Shown one piece after another: positions 15,937-24,733 of a DNA stretch of 64,000 nucleotides. The notes under the pieces were generated by a model, which did no database searches, had not been told where the DNA came from, and worked only from the letters and a program-made list of their open reading frames with translations. Each line of letters opens with the position of its first letter. Positions within the stretch are counted from its first letter, which is position 1. The stretch comes from Marinobacterium stanieri. Its GTDB lineage: Bacteria; Pseudomonadota; Gammaproteobacteria; Pseudomonadales; Balneatricaceae. Made by a program: the position numbers and the translations under genes. Where the stretch lies: positions 1 to 64,000 of the forward strand of contig NZ_FTMN01000010.1 in NCBI RefSeq assembly GCF_900155945.1. The letters are read 5' to 3'.

Positions 15937-17265
15937 ATGTTTGCCAACAAAGCCCTTAAACAGGACCTTGCCGCCTGTCGCCAGCAATTATCCGAAGCCT
16001 CGCAAGTACAGGATGCAATACGTGGCACCATGGCGATGATTGAGTTCACTCCGGACGGGCATATCCTGAGCGCCAATGAGGTGTTTCTGGAGGCAACCGG
16101 GTACTCCTCCGCTGAGCTTGAGGGTCAGCATCACAGCCTGCTCTGCTCGGCCGACACCCGCCAATCAGCTGAATACCGCTCCTTCTGGCAGAAACTGGCG
16201 CAGGGTCAGAGCATGACCGGGCGCTTCAAGCGTGTACACAAAAGCGGACGTACACTATGGCTCTCGGCCAGCTATATTCCGGTCAAGGATATCGATGCGG
16301 GTGGCAAGGTCACCAAGGTTGTGAAGCTGGCACGAGATATCACCGAAACCGTGGAGACAGAACAGACCCATAAGAGTGTCATCAACGCCATTGATCGCTC
16401 CATGGCCACCATCGAGTTTGATCTTCAGGGGCGCATTATTACCGCCAACGACAATTTTCTGGCAGCCACCGGCTATCGCCTTCAGGACGTTCGCAACCAG
16501 CATCACCGCATGTTCTGCCCGGAAGAGTACGCCAACAGCACCGACTATCAACGCTTCTGGGAACGGTTGAATCAGGGAGAGTTTTTCGAAGGCCGCTTTC
16601 TCCGGATAACCAAATATGGCCAGCCGCTGTGGCTGCAAGCTACTTATAACCCGCTCTATAACGCGGCTGGAGAACTCTATGGCGTATTGAAAATCGCTAC
16701 TGACATCACTGCGCGCGTATTGCAACGCCAGGCGGAGTCAGAAGCGGCGCAACTGGCCTACGACACCTCCATGGAAACCGAGCAGAGCGCAATTTCCGGT
16801 GAGCAGTCTGTGGAGCAGACCATCAATATGGTGCGCCATATCGAAACTCGATTGGGCAGTGTGACCGAACAGGTTTCCGCCCTGAATGCTCAGTCAGACG
16901 AAATCGGGCGTATTGTCGGCGTAATCAGGGAAGTCGCTGACCAGACTAACCTGCTGGCCTTGAATGCCGCTATTGAAGCCGCCCGAGCCGGTGAGCAGGG
17001 ACGCGGATTTGCGGTCGTAGCAGATGAAGTCCGTAATCTGGCACGCCGAACCGGCGAGGCAACCGAACAGATCAACCAGGTTGTCGAGCAGAACCATACC
17101 ATGGCCGCCCAGGCTGTGGAGGAAACGCGGGAGAGCCAACGTCTGGTTGAAGAAGGCGTATCCATGGCCAATGCAGCCGGCGATATCATGCGGGATATTC
17201 GTGCAGAGGCGCAACGCGTGGTGGAATCCATCGGTCAAATCAAACAACAGATCGATACCGACTAG
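15937..17265 (+). CDS. PAS-PAS-MCP cytoplasmic chemoreceptor-like protein (BdlA-like)
   Basis: A 442-residue soluble protein. Two PAS domains (about residues 20-140 and 142-262) are homologous to each other, both containing an 'ATGY' turn and 'H.....C' ([14 protein letters not shown] and [14 protein letters not shown]). Residues 280-442 are the MCP signalling hairpin with the tip [20 protein letters not shown] and [12 protein letters not shown]. No transmembrane segments. The layout and length match BdlA, which links redox or c-di-GMP signals to biofilm dispersal in Pseudomonas; an Aer-like oxygen or redox sensor is the alternative. Two GGDEF genes and a PilZ gene in the window fit a c-di-GMP link. 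Confidence 0.85.
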   Translation: MFANKALKQDLAACRQQLSEASQVQDAIRGTMAMIEFTPDGHILSANEVFLEATGYSSAELEGQHHSLLCSADTRQSAEYRSFWQKLAQGQSMTGRFKRVHKSGRTLWLSASYIPVKDIDAGGKVTKVVKLARDITETVETEQTHKSVINAIDRSMATIEFDLQGRIITANDNFLAATGYRLQDVRNQHHRMFCPEEYANSTDYQRFWERLNQGEFFEGRFLRITKYGQPLWLQATYNPLYNAAGELYGVLKIATDITARVLQRQAESEAAQLAYDTSMETEQSAISGEQSVEQTINMVRHIETRLGSVTEQVSALNAQSDEIGRIVGVIREVADQTNLLALNAAIEAARAGEQGRGFAVVADEVRNLARRTGEATEQINQVVEQNHTMAAQAVEETRESQRLVEEGVSMANAAGDIMRDIRAEAQRVVESIGQIKQQIDTD

Positions 17266-17336
17266 CCCCAACTTGCCGCCGCTACTGGGTTCGGGCTAAT
17301 CTTGCCCAGTCTGAATCCAGGATCGGGATCGAATGC

Positions 17337-17843
17337 ATGCTTAGGAACCTGTTACTGTCACCGGCCTACTGGTGGCTCATACTCATCGGGGTTGTTTGCG
17401 CAGAAGGCGTTGCGCTCTATTACCAGTACGTACTGGACTTCGGTCCCTGTGTGCTCTGTGTCCATATTCGCCTCTGGCTGTTTGCACTGGGCCTGGTTGC
17501 GGTCGTTGCCCTGCTGGGATTCAGGTTCCGCTTTATTCAAAGCCTCTGTCATCCGCTCGCGTTAATCACGGCAATAGGCTTTGCCGAGCGCAGCTGGCGT
17601 GTGCTGGCCGTTGAACGGCTGTGGATTGAAAGCAGCTGCACGATGGAATCAGGTCTGCCCGCCTGGTTCACGCCAGAGCTCTGGTGGCCCTGGATGTTCG
17701 AAATCTGGGAAGCCTGTGGCTATACGCCCATGGTCGGGCCTTTCAGCATGGCCGAGTGGCTGTTCGGTGCCAGCATTCCACTGGTATTGCTGACACTGTT
17801 CGCGACCGGGCGGCATTTTGTCACACCACCGGCATCCAACTGA
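17337..17843 (+). CDS. dsbB: Disulfide bond formation protein B
   Basis: A 168-residue inner-membrane protein with four hydrophobic segments. FGPCVLCVHIRLW carries the CxxC pair after the first helix, and the second periplasmic loop has the other cysteine pair in SSCTMESGLP...EACGY. It reoxidises DsbA and passes electrons to quinone. Length matches the family. It stands alone between the PAS-MCP gene and a small hypothetical gene. Confidence 0.93.
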   Translation: MLRNLLLSPAYWWLILIGVVCAEGVALYYQYVLDFGPCVLCVHIRLWLFALGLVAVVALLGFRFRFIQSLCHPLALITAIGFAERSWRVLAVERLWIESSCTMESGLPAWFTPELWWPWMFEIWEACGYTPMVGPFSMAEWLFGASIPLVLLTLFATGRHFVTPPASN

Positions 17844-17901
17844 CACCGTTTTGCAATGAATGGCGCTTAATAATAGTCCTGACCATTAAGAGGATAAAAT
17901 T

Positions 17902-18108
17902 ATGAGCGCCATTCAATTGACTGCACAGCTGAGACAACTGCTGGACCGTGGCTACTCCATCGACGACGTGCGCAACCTGGTTGCGGTGCCCCATGAAGTA
18001 CTGGAACAGGCTATCCGTGAACACCGACTGCAGGAGCACAACCGTCGCCACGACCGTCTACTCCAGGGTCAGGCTGATTTCGCCATGCGCCTGGGTTCAC
18101 GCGGCTGA
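17902..18108 (+). CDS. Small helical hypothetical protein
   Basis: A 68-residue charged helical protein with a possible short HTH (LRQLLDRGYSIDDVRNLVAVPHEVLEQAI) in the first 40 residues. A good ribosome site (AAGAGGA) is 7 bases before the ATG. No family recognised. The HTH-like part could bind DNA or a protein partner. Confidence 0.5.
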   Translation: MSAIQLTAQLRQLLDRGYSIDDVRNLVAVPHEVLEQAIREHRLQEHNRRHDRLLQGQADFAMRLGSRG

Positions 18109-18234
18109 GCCAGGCCAACACCCGCTTTTACATTAGGCAGGTACTTCCAGGTTAAGCATTTCGGCCCTGATCAAAACTCGACCATTTCGCTATTTACTTG
18201 GCGCTAAGGGCGATCCTAAAATCGCCGATAAGAG

Positions 18235-18240
18235 TATAAT
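18235..18240 (+). promoter_or_regulatory. -10 element upstream of the cytochrome c5 gene
   Basis: A perfect TATAAT 35 bases before the start codon. No good -35 hexamer lies 17 bases upstream. Instead GGCGAT-CCTAAA-ATCGCC (18209-18226) forms a small hairpin or operator-like dyad there, so the promoter may need an activator. Confidence 0.5.
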
Positions 18241-18274
18241 GGGTGAAAGCCTTACCAATAAAAGGAAACCTGCA

Positions 18275-18577
18275 ATGAAAAAAACACTGATGATCGCAGC
18301 CGCTACGCTGATGCTGTCTCCGGTAGCCATGGCTGAGCGCACCGGTGAAGAGATCTACAACGCCAAGTGTTCTGTTTGCCACGCAGCCGGTATCGCTGGC
18401 GCACCCAAGTTTGGTGACGCTGCTGCCTGGGCGCCGCGTGCTGAAAAAGGCATCGACGCTCTGCTGGCAACCGCTCTGACCGGCATCAACGCCATGCCGC
18501 CGAAAGGCACCTGCATGGATTGCTCTGACGCTGAGCTGAAGGCTTCTATCCAGTACATGCTGGATAACGCCAAGTAA
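18275..18577 (+). CDS. Cytochrome c5-type monohaem cytochrome
   Basis: A 100-residue exported protein. A signal peptide of 20 residues ends at AMA-ER. The haem site is CSVCH, the axial Met is in INAMPPKG, and CMDCSD provides the second cysteine pair typical of cytochrome c5. It carries electrons in the periplasm to a terminal oxidase or reductase. ATG 18275 gives a proper signal peptide; an in-frame upstream ATG at 18239 would spoil it. Confidence 0.92.
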   Translation: MKKTLMIAAATLMLSPVAMAERTGEEIYNAKCSVCHAAGIAGAPKFGDAAAWAPRAEKGIDALLATALTGINAMPPKGTCMDCSDAELKASIQYMLDNAK

Positions 18578-18597
18578 GCAACGCTTACTGACCGCAT

Positions 18598-18625
18598 AAA
18601 AAAACCGCCTGTTGGCGGTTTTTTT
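18598..18625. terminator. Bidirectional terminator, cytochrome c5 and pomB
   Basis: AAAAAAACCGCC (18598-18609), loop TGTT, GGCGGTTTTTTT (18614-18625). It serves both convergent genes. Confidence 0.95.
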
Positions 18626-18647
18626 GATTCTGTATTTCAACTCCGTT

Positions 18648-19580
18648 TCAGAACAGGCTGGCCGGATCGATGGGTTCACCTTCAGTATCACCATCCTGCC
18701 GCGACTGCAGCTTATCCAGTGCTTCCTGGGCATCGCCCTTCTGAATTACGATTTCCACACGTCGGTTACGTGCCCGCATCTGTGCATTGCTGTTGGGCGC
18801 AATGGCCTTGGTATCGGCATAGCCGGTGACACTGAAGCGGGATTGATCAATTCGACGGTCCGCAAACAGCTCGTGTGCAACGGCCAATGCACGTGCTGAC
18901 GAGAGATCCCAGTTGGACTCAAAGCGCCCGCCGTTATAGGGAATGTTATCGGTGTGGCCTTCAATCGCTACCTTGCCGCCGATATCCAGCAGCAAGTCTC
19001 TGATCTTGGCGATCACGGGAATATAGGCAAACTTCAGTTCGGCAGAGCCGGAATCAAAAGAGCCCCGTTCCTTCACACGGATGATGATGCGGGTGCCATC
19101 GGTTTCCACCTCGATACTGCCCTCACCAATTTCCTGTGCCAACGCCTGAGCTACTGCAACCGCTTCCTGCTTAGCCTGTTCTTCCTGCTGGCGCTGAAGC
19201 TCCTGCATGCCCTGCAGCTGATCCTCAATCTGAGACTCCCCCTCCTTGGAGCGCACATCCAGACTGTTCATGTCATTATTGATGGTCATCTGCCGCACTT
19301 CATTCAGCGGCGTGGGCTCGGGCCGGCCAGGACTGAATTCCTGGGCAATGATTGAGGTGCCCTTGGGAATATCTTCAACCTTGATCTGGTTCTGCACACC
19401 AAAGGCTTCACGCATGGAACCGGCCAGCTGCTTGAACTTGAGTACGTCCATCTCGGAGAAGGACAGCAGCAGTACGAAGAAGCACATCAGCAGCGACATC
19501 AAGTCGGCAAAGGTCGCCATCCACAGAGGCGAACCTGCGGGTGGGCATTTACATTTCTGCTCTTCGTTGTCGTCACTCAT
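18648..19580 (-). CDS. pomB: Flagellar stator protein PomB (MotB family, sodium type)
   Basis: A 310-residue protein. Residues about 16-42 hold the single transmembrane helix SPLWMATFADLMSLLMCFF with the ion-binding Asp26. The C-terminal OmpA-like peptidoglycan domain (about 175-295) shows FDSGSAELK, IEGHTDNIPY and NRRVEIVI. The N-terminus CKCPPAGSPLWMATFADLMSLLMC resembles sodium-driven PomB rather than proton-driven MotB. It starts 11 bases after pomA. The stator uses Na+ flow to turn a polar flagellum. Confidence 0.92.
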   Translation of the reverse strand: MSDDNEEQKCKCPPAGSPLWMATFADLMSLLMCFFVLLLSFSEMDVLKFKQLAGSMREAFGVQNQIKVEDIPKGTSIIAQEFSPGRPEPTPLNEVRQMTINNDMNSLDVRSKEGESQIEDQLQGMQELQRQQEEQAKQEAVAVAQALAQEIGEGSIEVETDGTRIIIRVKERGSFDSGSAELKFAYIPVIAKIRDLLLDIGGKVAIEGHTDNIPYNGGRFESNWDLSSARALAVAHELFADRRIDQSRFSVTGYADTKAIAPNSNAQMRARNRRVEIVIQKGDAQEALDKLQSRQDGDTEGEPIDPASLF

Positions 19581-19591
19581 GGCCGACTCCC

Positions 19592-20350
19592 TCAGCTTTC
19601 AGCAACGGCACGTTTGCCTTCGGGCAGGTAGTTGCGCAGCATCTGGTCAATCACACGCGGGTTCTGCCCCGCCTGGATTGCGAGCAGACCGTCGATGATC
19701 AGCGCCTGGTTAAGGGCTTCTTCATCACGGCGCACTTCCAGCTTGTCAGCCACCGGCAGTGCAAACATGTTGGCAATCATGGCGCCATAGAGGGTTGTCA
19801 GCAGTGCTACTGCCATCGCCGGACCGATGGATTTGGGGTCAGACATGTTGGACAACATCTGTACCAGACCCACCAGTGTACCGATCATGCCCATGGCGGG
19901 TGCCACATCGCCCATGGCGCGGAACACCTTGGTGCCGAAGTCATGACGATCGTAGGTGAGGGTCGCTTCCTTTTTAAGCAGCTGTTTGACCACTTCAGGG
20001 TCATGGCCATCTACCAGCAGCTGGATGCCCCGCTGCATGAAATTGGAGGAGACTTCCTTCTCTTCCAGTGACAGCAGGCCGCCTTTGCGCGCAGCATCGG
20101 CCAGATCCACAGTTTCGGCGATGATATCTTCCGGGTTCACCGACTTGAACATGAAGGCCTTGGCCATCACTTTGCCAGCGCCCAGGAACTGGGCCAGGGT
20201 GAATTTCATCAACACCACCAGCAGGGTGCCGCCGATGACGATCAACATGGAGGGCGGGTTTACAAAGATACCGATATCGCCGCCCAGCACCATGGCCGCT
20301 ACGATGATACCGAACGCCCCAATCAAACCTACGAGGGTAGCCAGATCCAC
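19592..20350 (-). CDS. pomA: Flagellar stator protein PomA (MotA family, sodium type)
   Basis: A 252-residue protein with four transmembrane helices (about residues 5-22, 30-50, 148-170 and 180-202), the same length as Vibrio PomA. DVAPAMGMIGTLVGLVQML is the conserved third-helix region and contains the pore Pro. The cytoplasmic loop with RHDFGTKVFRAMGD carries charged residues that contact FliG. Divergent from xseB with 191 bases between. Confidence 0.93.
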   Translation of the reverse strand: MDLATLVGLIGAFGIIVAAMVLGGDIGIFVNPPSMLIVIGGTLLVVLMKFTLAQFLGAGKVMAKAFMFKSVNPEDIIAETVDLADAARKGGLLSLEEKEVSSNFMQRGIQLLVDGHDPEVVKQLLKKEATLTYDRHDFGTKVFRAMGDVAPAMGMIGTLVGLVQMLSNMSDPKSIGPAMAVALLTTLYGAMIANMFALPVADKLEVRRDEEALNQALIIDGLLAIQAGQNPRVIDQMLRNYLPEGKRAVAES

Positions 20351-20541
20351 TGATCGCTCCTGAAAAGTATAAGACCCATTTCGACGGCAAGACTGCGCAC
20401 TTTGCCACCGCTGATGATACCAGAATTAAACGCGCGTTCATCCTCCGGTAAGGCTTTTTGAGATTGCCGGATTGACCGCTATCATAGGGTTGGTTAACGT
20501 GAGCGCCCACCCGAGATGGCACATCAAGATGGCAGACCAAT

Positions 20542-20778
20542 ATGGCAGCTAAGTCCGCACCCGACTTTGAACACTCCCTGCAGCAGCTGGAAGGGCTGGT
20601 TGAACAGCTCGAACAGGGCGACCTTCCCATTGAAGACGCGCTCAAGGCCTTTGAGCAAGGCGTCAAACTGACCCGCGAGTGTCAGACCATCTTGCAGCAG
20701 GCGGAACAGAAGGTTCAACTGTTGACTGAACAGGATGGCGAAATTCGCGCTACTGACTTCCACGACGACCAAGAGTAA
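20542..20778 (+). CDS. xseB: Exodeoxyribonuclease VII small subunit
   Basis: A 78-residue two-helix protein with the family pattern [32 protein letters not shown]. It assembles in several copies on XseA, which is not in this window, to make the nuclease that degrades single-stranded DNA. It is the first gene of the usual xseB-ispA-dxs operon; ispA begins five bases after its stop. Confidence 0.95.
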   Translation: MAAKSAPDFEHSLQQLEGLVEQLEQGDLPIEDALKAFEQGVKLTRECQTILQQAEQKVQLLTEQDGEIRATDFHDDQE

Positions 20779-20783
20779 GCCGC

Positions 20784-21677
20784 ATGAGTATCCAACAGGT
20801 CCTGGCCGACTGCCGGTCCCGGGTAGAACAGCAACTGGACCAGTTGATCACGACTGACAGCTCTCTGGAGCCGCGCCTGCAGCTGGCCATGCGCCACGGG
20901 CTGCTCAATGGCGGCAAGCGCCTGCGCCCGGCTCTGGTGTACCTGGGCTACCAGCTCTGCTCGGGGCAGCCCGGTTCAACCCTGGCCGAGCGCGCCGCCG
21001 TAGCCATCGAATGTATCCACAGCTATTCCTTGGTGCATGATGACCTGCCGGCAATGGATGACGACGACCTGCGCCGTGGCCAGCCCACTTGCCATATTGC
21101 CTTCGACGAGGCCACCGCCATCCTGGCCGGTGATGCCCTGCAATGCCTTGCGTTTGAACACCTGAGCGCGCCGATAGAAGGCGAGAGCCCAGCGCTGCAG
21201 TTACGCATGCTGGCGACACTGGCCCGTGCCAGTGGCGAACGGGGCATGGTTGCCGGTCAGGCATTTGACCTGTCACATGTGGATAAGCCTCTGACACTGG
21301 AACAGCTCAAGGCGATGCATGCCTGCAAAACCGGCGCACTTATTACCGCCGCCATCGAGCTGGGTGCTCTGGCAGCCGGCCCTGCCGGTGAAGACAAGCT
21401 GGAAGCCCTGCGCCGTTATGGCGATTTGATTGGCCTGGCATTCCAGATTCAGGATGACCTGCTGGATATAGAGGGCGACACCGAAACGCTGGGCAAGCCC
21501 CAGGGATCGGACCTGGCACAAAACAAACCGACCTACCCGGCTCTGCTGGGACTGGAAGGTGCGCGCCAGCAACTGCAACAGCTGCATCAGGAAGCGGTCG
21601 ACATTCTTGCCGCCTTTGGCCCCGCGGCCGAGGATTTGATCGGACTGACCGATTACATCGTAAGCCGTGATCATTGA
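20784..21677 (+). CDS. ispA: Farnesyl diphosphate synthase (geranyltranstransferase)
   Basis: A 297-residue prenyltransferase with both Asp-rich motifs: DDLPAMDDDDLRRG near residue 84 and QIQDDLLDIEGD near 222, plus GGKRLRP near residue 38. It condenses DMAPP/GPP with IPP to farnesyl diphosphate. The product length is taken from the family. Coupled to dxs, whose ATG is three bases after its stop. Confidence 0.95.
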   Translation: MSIQQVLADCRSRVEQQLDQLITTDSSLEPRLQLAMRHGLLNGGKRLRPALVYLGYQLCSGQPGSTLAERAAVAIECIHSYSLVHDDLPAMDDDDLRRGQPTCHIAFDEATAILAGDALQCLAFEHLSAPIEGESPALQLRMLATLARASGERGMVAGQAFDLSHVDKPLTLEQLKAMHACKTGALITAAIELGALAAGPAGEDKLEALRRYGDLIGLAFQIQDDLLDIEGDTETLGKPQGSDLAQNKPTYPALLGLEGARQQLQQLHQEAVDILAAFGPAAEDLIGLTDYIVSRDH

Positions 21678-21679
21678 TT

Positions 21680-23473
21680 ATGTTGCATACCATCCCTGAA
21701 CAGCGCCCCCAGACCCCTTTACTGGACCTGATTGATAACCCGGACCAGCTAAAGTCGCTTGCGCCTTCCCAATTGCCACAACTGGCGCGGGAGTTGCGTG
21801 CGTTTCTGCTGTATTCCGTGGGCCAGACCGGCGGTCACTTTGGCGCCGGGCTGGGGGTCGTGGAACTGACCATCGCCCTGCACTACCTGCTGCAAACACC
21901 GGACGAACAGCTGGTCTGGGATGTAGGTCACCAGACCTACCCGCACAAGATTCTGACAGGCCGTCGCGAGCAGATGCTCGGCATGCGCCAGTCCGGTGGC
22001 CTGTCGCCCTTCCCCAAACGCAGCGAGAGCCGCTACGACAGTTTCGGTACCGGCCATTCCAGCACCTCCATTTCTGCTGCCCTGGGAATGGCATTGGCGC
22101 AACAGCTGCAGGGCAAGAAGCAACACACTGTCGCCGTGATCGGCGACGGTGCAATGACCGCCGGGATGGCGTTTGAAGCCCTCAATCATGCGGCACATAC
22201 CAGTGCCAACCTGCTGGTTATTTTGAACGACAACGAGATGTCGATCTCCCGCAACGAGGGCGGTCTTGCGACCCATCTGGCGCGCACGGTAAAACAGAAA
22301 ATGGACGGCCCAGCCAGCGCAGACCTGTTCCAGGCGCTGGAATTCGGCTATAGCGGCCCGGTCGATGGGCATAACTTCAGCCTGCTGCTGCCGGCTCTGG
22401 AGCAGGCGCTGAACACGGCTGGCCCACAACTGCTGCACGTGGTAACCCGCAAGGGTAAAGGCTTTGCCCCCGCCGAAGCGGATCCCGTGGGCTACCATGC
22501 CCTGACCAAGATTGAACCGGTCAAGGCCGCGCCCGCGACACCCAAACGCCCCAAATACTGCAACGTATTCGGGCAATGGCTGTGCGATACAGCGGCTGTG
22601 GATAACCGCCTGGTGGGCATCACCCCCGCCATGCGCGAAGGCTCGGATCTGATCGCCTTCTCCGAGCAGTACCCTGAACGCTATTTTGACGTTGCTATCG
22701 CCGAGCAGCATGCCGCCACGCTGGCAGCCGGCTTTGCCTGCAGTGGCATGAAACCGGTGCTGGCGATCTATTCCACTTTTCTGCAGCGCGCCTACGATCA
22801 GGTGGTGCACGATATCGCCATCCAGGAGCTGGACGTGCTGATCGCCATCGACCGCGCCGGTCTGGTCGGTGAAGACGGTGCCACCCACGCCGGCTGCTTC
22901 GATATCGCCTTCCTGCGCTGCCTGCCGGATATGCTGGTGATGACACCTGCCGACGAGCAGGAGTTGAGCGCCATGTTAACGCTTGGCTACGAACATAAGG
23001 GGCCTGCAGCCGTACGTTACCCCCGAGGCAGTGCCGCCGAGGCACAGTCCGGTACCACCACGCCGCTGCAAACCGGCAAGAGCCGAACCCTGCATCAGGG
23101 TCAGAAAGTGGCCCTGCTCAATTTCGGTCCATTACTGGATACCGCAAGCAAGGTTGCCGAAGCGAACGACTACACTCTTGTGGATATGCGCTTTGTAAAA
23201 CCTCTGGATGCCGAGGCCATTTCCCAGCTGGCTGGCGATCATGAGCTGCTGGTGAGTATTGAGGATCATGCGGTACAGGGAGGGGCTGGATCGGCCGTGG
23301 CGGAACATCTGCAGCAGGCAAGGTTGAACACCGATCTGCTCATGCTGGGGATTCCGGATCGCTGGATCGCACACGCCAGCCGTGCAGAACAGCTGGCCGA
23401 GTGCGGTTTGGATGCTGCCGGTATCGAAACCTCGATCCGACAGCAACTGGGATATTGCCCGTCTGGACTTTGA
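21680..23473 (+). CDS. dxs: 1-deoxy-D-xylulose-5-phosphate synthase
   Basis: A 597-residue thiamine-diphosphate enzyme making DXP from pyruvate and glyceraldehyde-3-phosphate, first step of the MEP pathway. Seen: VGHQTYPHKILTGRR, GTGHSSTSIS, the ThDP site GDGAMTAGMAFEALNHA...NDNEMSIS, and the transketolase Pyr domain with IAEQHAATLAAGFA. It is about 20-25 residues shorter than E. coli Dxs (620), mainly because the loop after HLARTVKQKM is short. ATG 21680 is used; an in-frame TTG at 21674 overlaps the ispA stop. Confidence 0.95.
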   Translation: MLHTIPEQRPQTPLLDLIDNPDQLKSLAPSQLPQLARELRAFLLYSVGQTGGHFGAGLGVVELTIALHYLLQTPDEQLVWDVGHQTYPHKILTGRREQMLGMRQSGGLSPFPKRSESRYDSFGTGHSSTSISAALGMALAQQLQGKKQHTVAVIGDGAMTAGMAFEALNHAAHTSANLLVILNDNEMSISRNEGGLATHLARTVKQKMDGPASADLFQALEFGYSGPVDGHNFSLLLPALEQALNTAGPQLLHVVTRKGKGFAPAEADPVGYHALTKIEPVKAAPATPKRPKYCNVFGQWLCDTAAVDNRLVGITPAMREGSDLIAFSEQYPERYFDVAIAEQHAATLAAGFACSGMKPVLAIYSTFLQRAYDQVVHDIAIQELDVLIAIDRAGLVGEDGATHAGCFDIAFLRCLPDMLVMTPADEQELSAMLTLGYEHKGPAAVRYPRGSAAEAQSGTTTPLQTGKSRTLHQGQKVALLNFGPLLDTASKVAEANDYTLVDMRFVKPLDAEAISQLAGDHELLVSIEDHAVQGGAGSAVAEHLQQARLNTDLLMLGIPDRWIAHASRAEQLAECGLDAAGIETSIRQQLGYCPSGL

Positions 23474-23487
23474 ATAGCGTAAGCGAG

Positions 23488-23582
23488 GCAGCTGATGCAA
23501 GGCGAAAATGGCCGAAAAAGCGGAGTTTATACGTTGTAAATGAGCCTTTTGAGGCCATTTTCAACGCAGCAGCAACGTAGCT
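23488..23582. repeat. Long imperfect palindrome between dxs and ribA (MITE-like repeat)
   Basis: The arms GCAAGGCGAAAATGGCC and GGCCATTTTCAACGCAGC enclose AAAAAGCGGAGTTTATAC...GTTGTAAATGAGCCTTTTGA, whose halves are also partly complementary. The whole would fold as a hairpin of about 95 bases. From memory, very similar sequences recur between genes in many gammaproteobacteria, so it is probably a dispersed mobile or REP-like element that here also sits where the convergent transcripts end. Confidence 0.65.
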
Positions 23583-23588
23583 AGCTAT

Positions 23589-24218
23589 TTATTCATCCTT
23601 GAAGTGGTGTTCGGTCATCATGTGCCCCAGCTTACCCATCTTGGTCTGCAGGTAACCTTCGTTGTGGCTGTTCTTGCCGACCTGAAGCGGTACACGCTCA
23701 GCCACGTTGACTCCGTATTTTTCCAGAGCAGCAACCTTGCGGGGATTATTGGTCATCAGCGTTACCGCCTTGATGCCCAAATGCTCCAGCATGGGCTCGC
23801 ACATGCTGTAATCACGCATGTCAGCGGCAAAACCCAGCTTTTCATTGGCTTCAACGGTATCGGCACCGCCATCCTGCAGGTGGTAGGCCTTGATCTTGTT
23901 GAGCAGACCAATGCCACGCCCTTCCTGACGCAGGTACAGCAGCACACCGCGACCTTCTTCCGCGATCCGCTTCAGGGCCTCCTGCAGCTGGAAGCCACAG
24001 TCGCAACGCAGACTGAATAGCGCATCGCCGGTCAGACACTCGGAGTGAATGCGGGCCAACACGGGTTCATCCCCGGCAACTTCGCCAAACACCAGCGCCA
24101 CATGTTCCTTGCCGGTAGCAGGATCCTCGAACCCTACCATGGTAAATACCCCCCAGGGGGTCGGCAGCCGTGAATCGGCTACATACTGTACTGACACCTT
24201 GGTCGTTTCCTCTGTCAC
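23589..24218 (-). CDS. ribA: GTP cyclohydrolase II
   Basis: A 209-residue protein with all active-site elements: zinc cysteines in [31 protein letters not shown], the GTP-site DTVEAN and TNNPRK. It opens the GTP ring for riboflavin synthesis. It is 38 bases downstream of pgpA on the same strand, probably the last gene of the nrdR-rib cluster. It supplies the activity missing from the RibBA protein of that cluster. Confidence 0.95.
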   Translation of the reverse strand: MTEETTKVSVQYVADSRLPTPWGVFTMVGFEDPATGKEHVALVFGEVAGDEPVLARIHSECLTGDALFSLRCDCGFQLQEALKRIAEEGRGVLLYLRQEGRGIGLLNKIKAYHLQDGGADTVEANEKLGFAADMRDYSMCEPMLEHLGIKAVTLMTNNPRKVAALEKYGVNVAERVPLQVGKNSHNEGYLQTKMGKLGHMMTEHHFKDE

Positions 24219-24256
24219 TATTCGTTTACTGGGCGCGAGCCCGCGTTAATCTGCTC

Positions 24257-24733
24257 TCAGCACCCAAACAGTATCAGGCCCTGCAATACCAGTGCGGCAA
24301 AAACACCTGCCAGCACATCGTCCAGCATAATTCCCAGCCCGCCATGTACCCGGCGATCCACCGGCCGGATCGGCCAGGGTTTCCAGATATCAAACAGGCG
24401 AAACAGGATAAAGCCGAGCAGCGCCCAGATCCAGTCTACCGGTACGGCGATCATGGTGATCCAGTAGCCGACAAACTCATCCCAGACGATGCCACCGTGG
24501 TCATGCACTCCCAGATCGCGAGAGGTACGACCGCAAAGCCAGATTCCGATCACAAATGCTGCCAATGTCAGCACTAAATAGACCGGCAGACTTGTCTGCG
24601 CCATCAGGTACCAAAGCGGCACAGCCGCCAGCGTACCGAAGGTGCCCGGCGCCTTGGGCGCAGCACCGCTACCCAGTCCAAACGCCAGAAAATGAATCGG
24701 GTTGCGCCAGACCGACGCCGGAGCCCTGTTCAT
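24257..24733 (-). CDS. pgpA: Phosphatidylglycerophosphatase A
   Basis: A 158-residue membrane protein with GSGAAPKAPGTFGTLAAVP near residue 22 and HDHGGIVWDEFVGYWI near residue 77, both PgpA signatures, and three to four hydrophobic segments. It dephosphorylates phosphatidylglycerophosphate to phosphatidylglycerol in the inner membrane. Its ATG overlaps the thiL stop by four bases. Confidence 0.94.
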   Translation of the reverse strand: MNRAPASVWRNPIHFLAFGLGSGAAPKAPGTFGTLAAVPLWYLMAQTSLPVYLVLTLAAFVIGIWLCGRTSRDLGVHDHGGIVWDEFVGYWITMIAVPVDWIWALLGFILFRLFDIWKPWPIRPVDRRVHGGLGIMLDDVLAGVFAALVLQGLILFGC

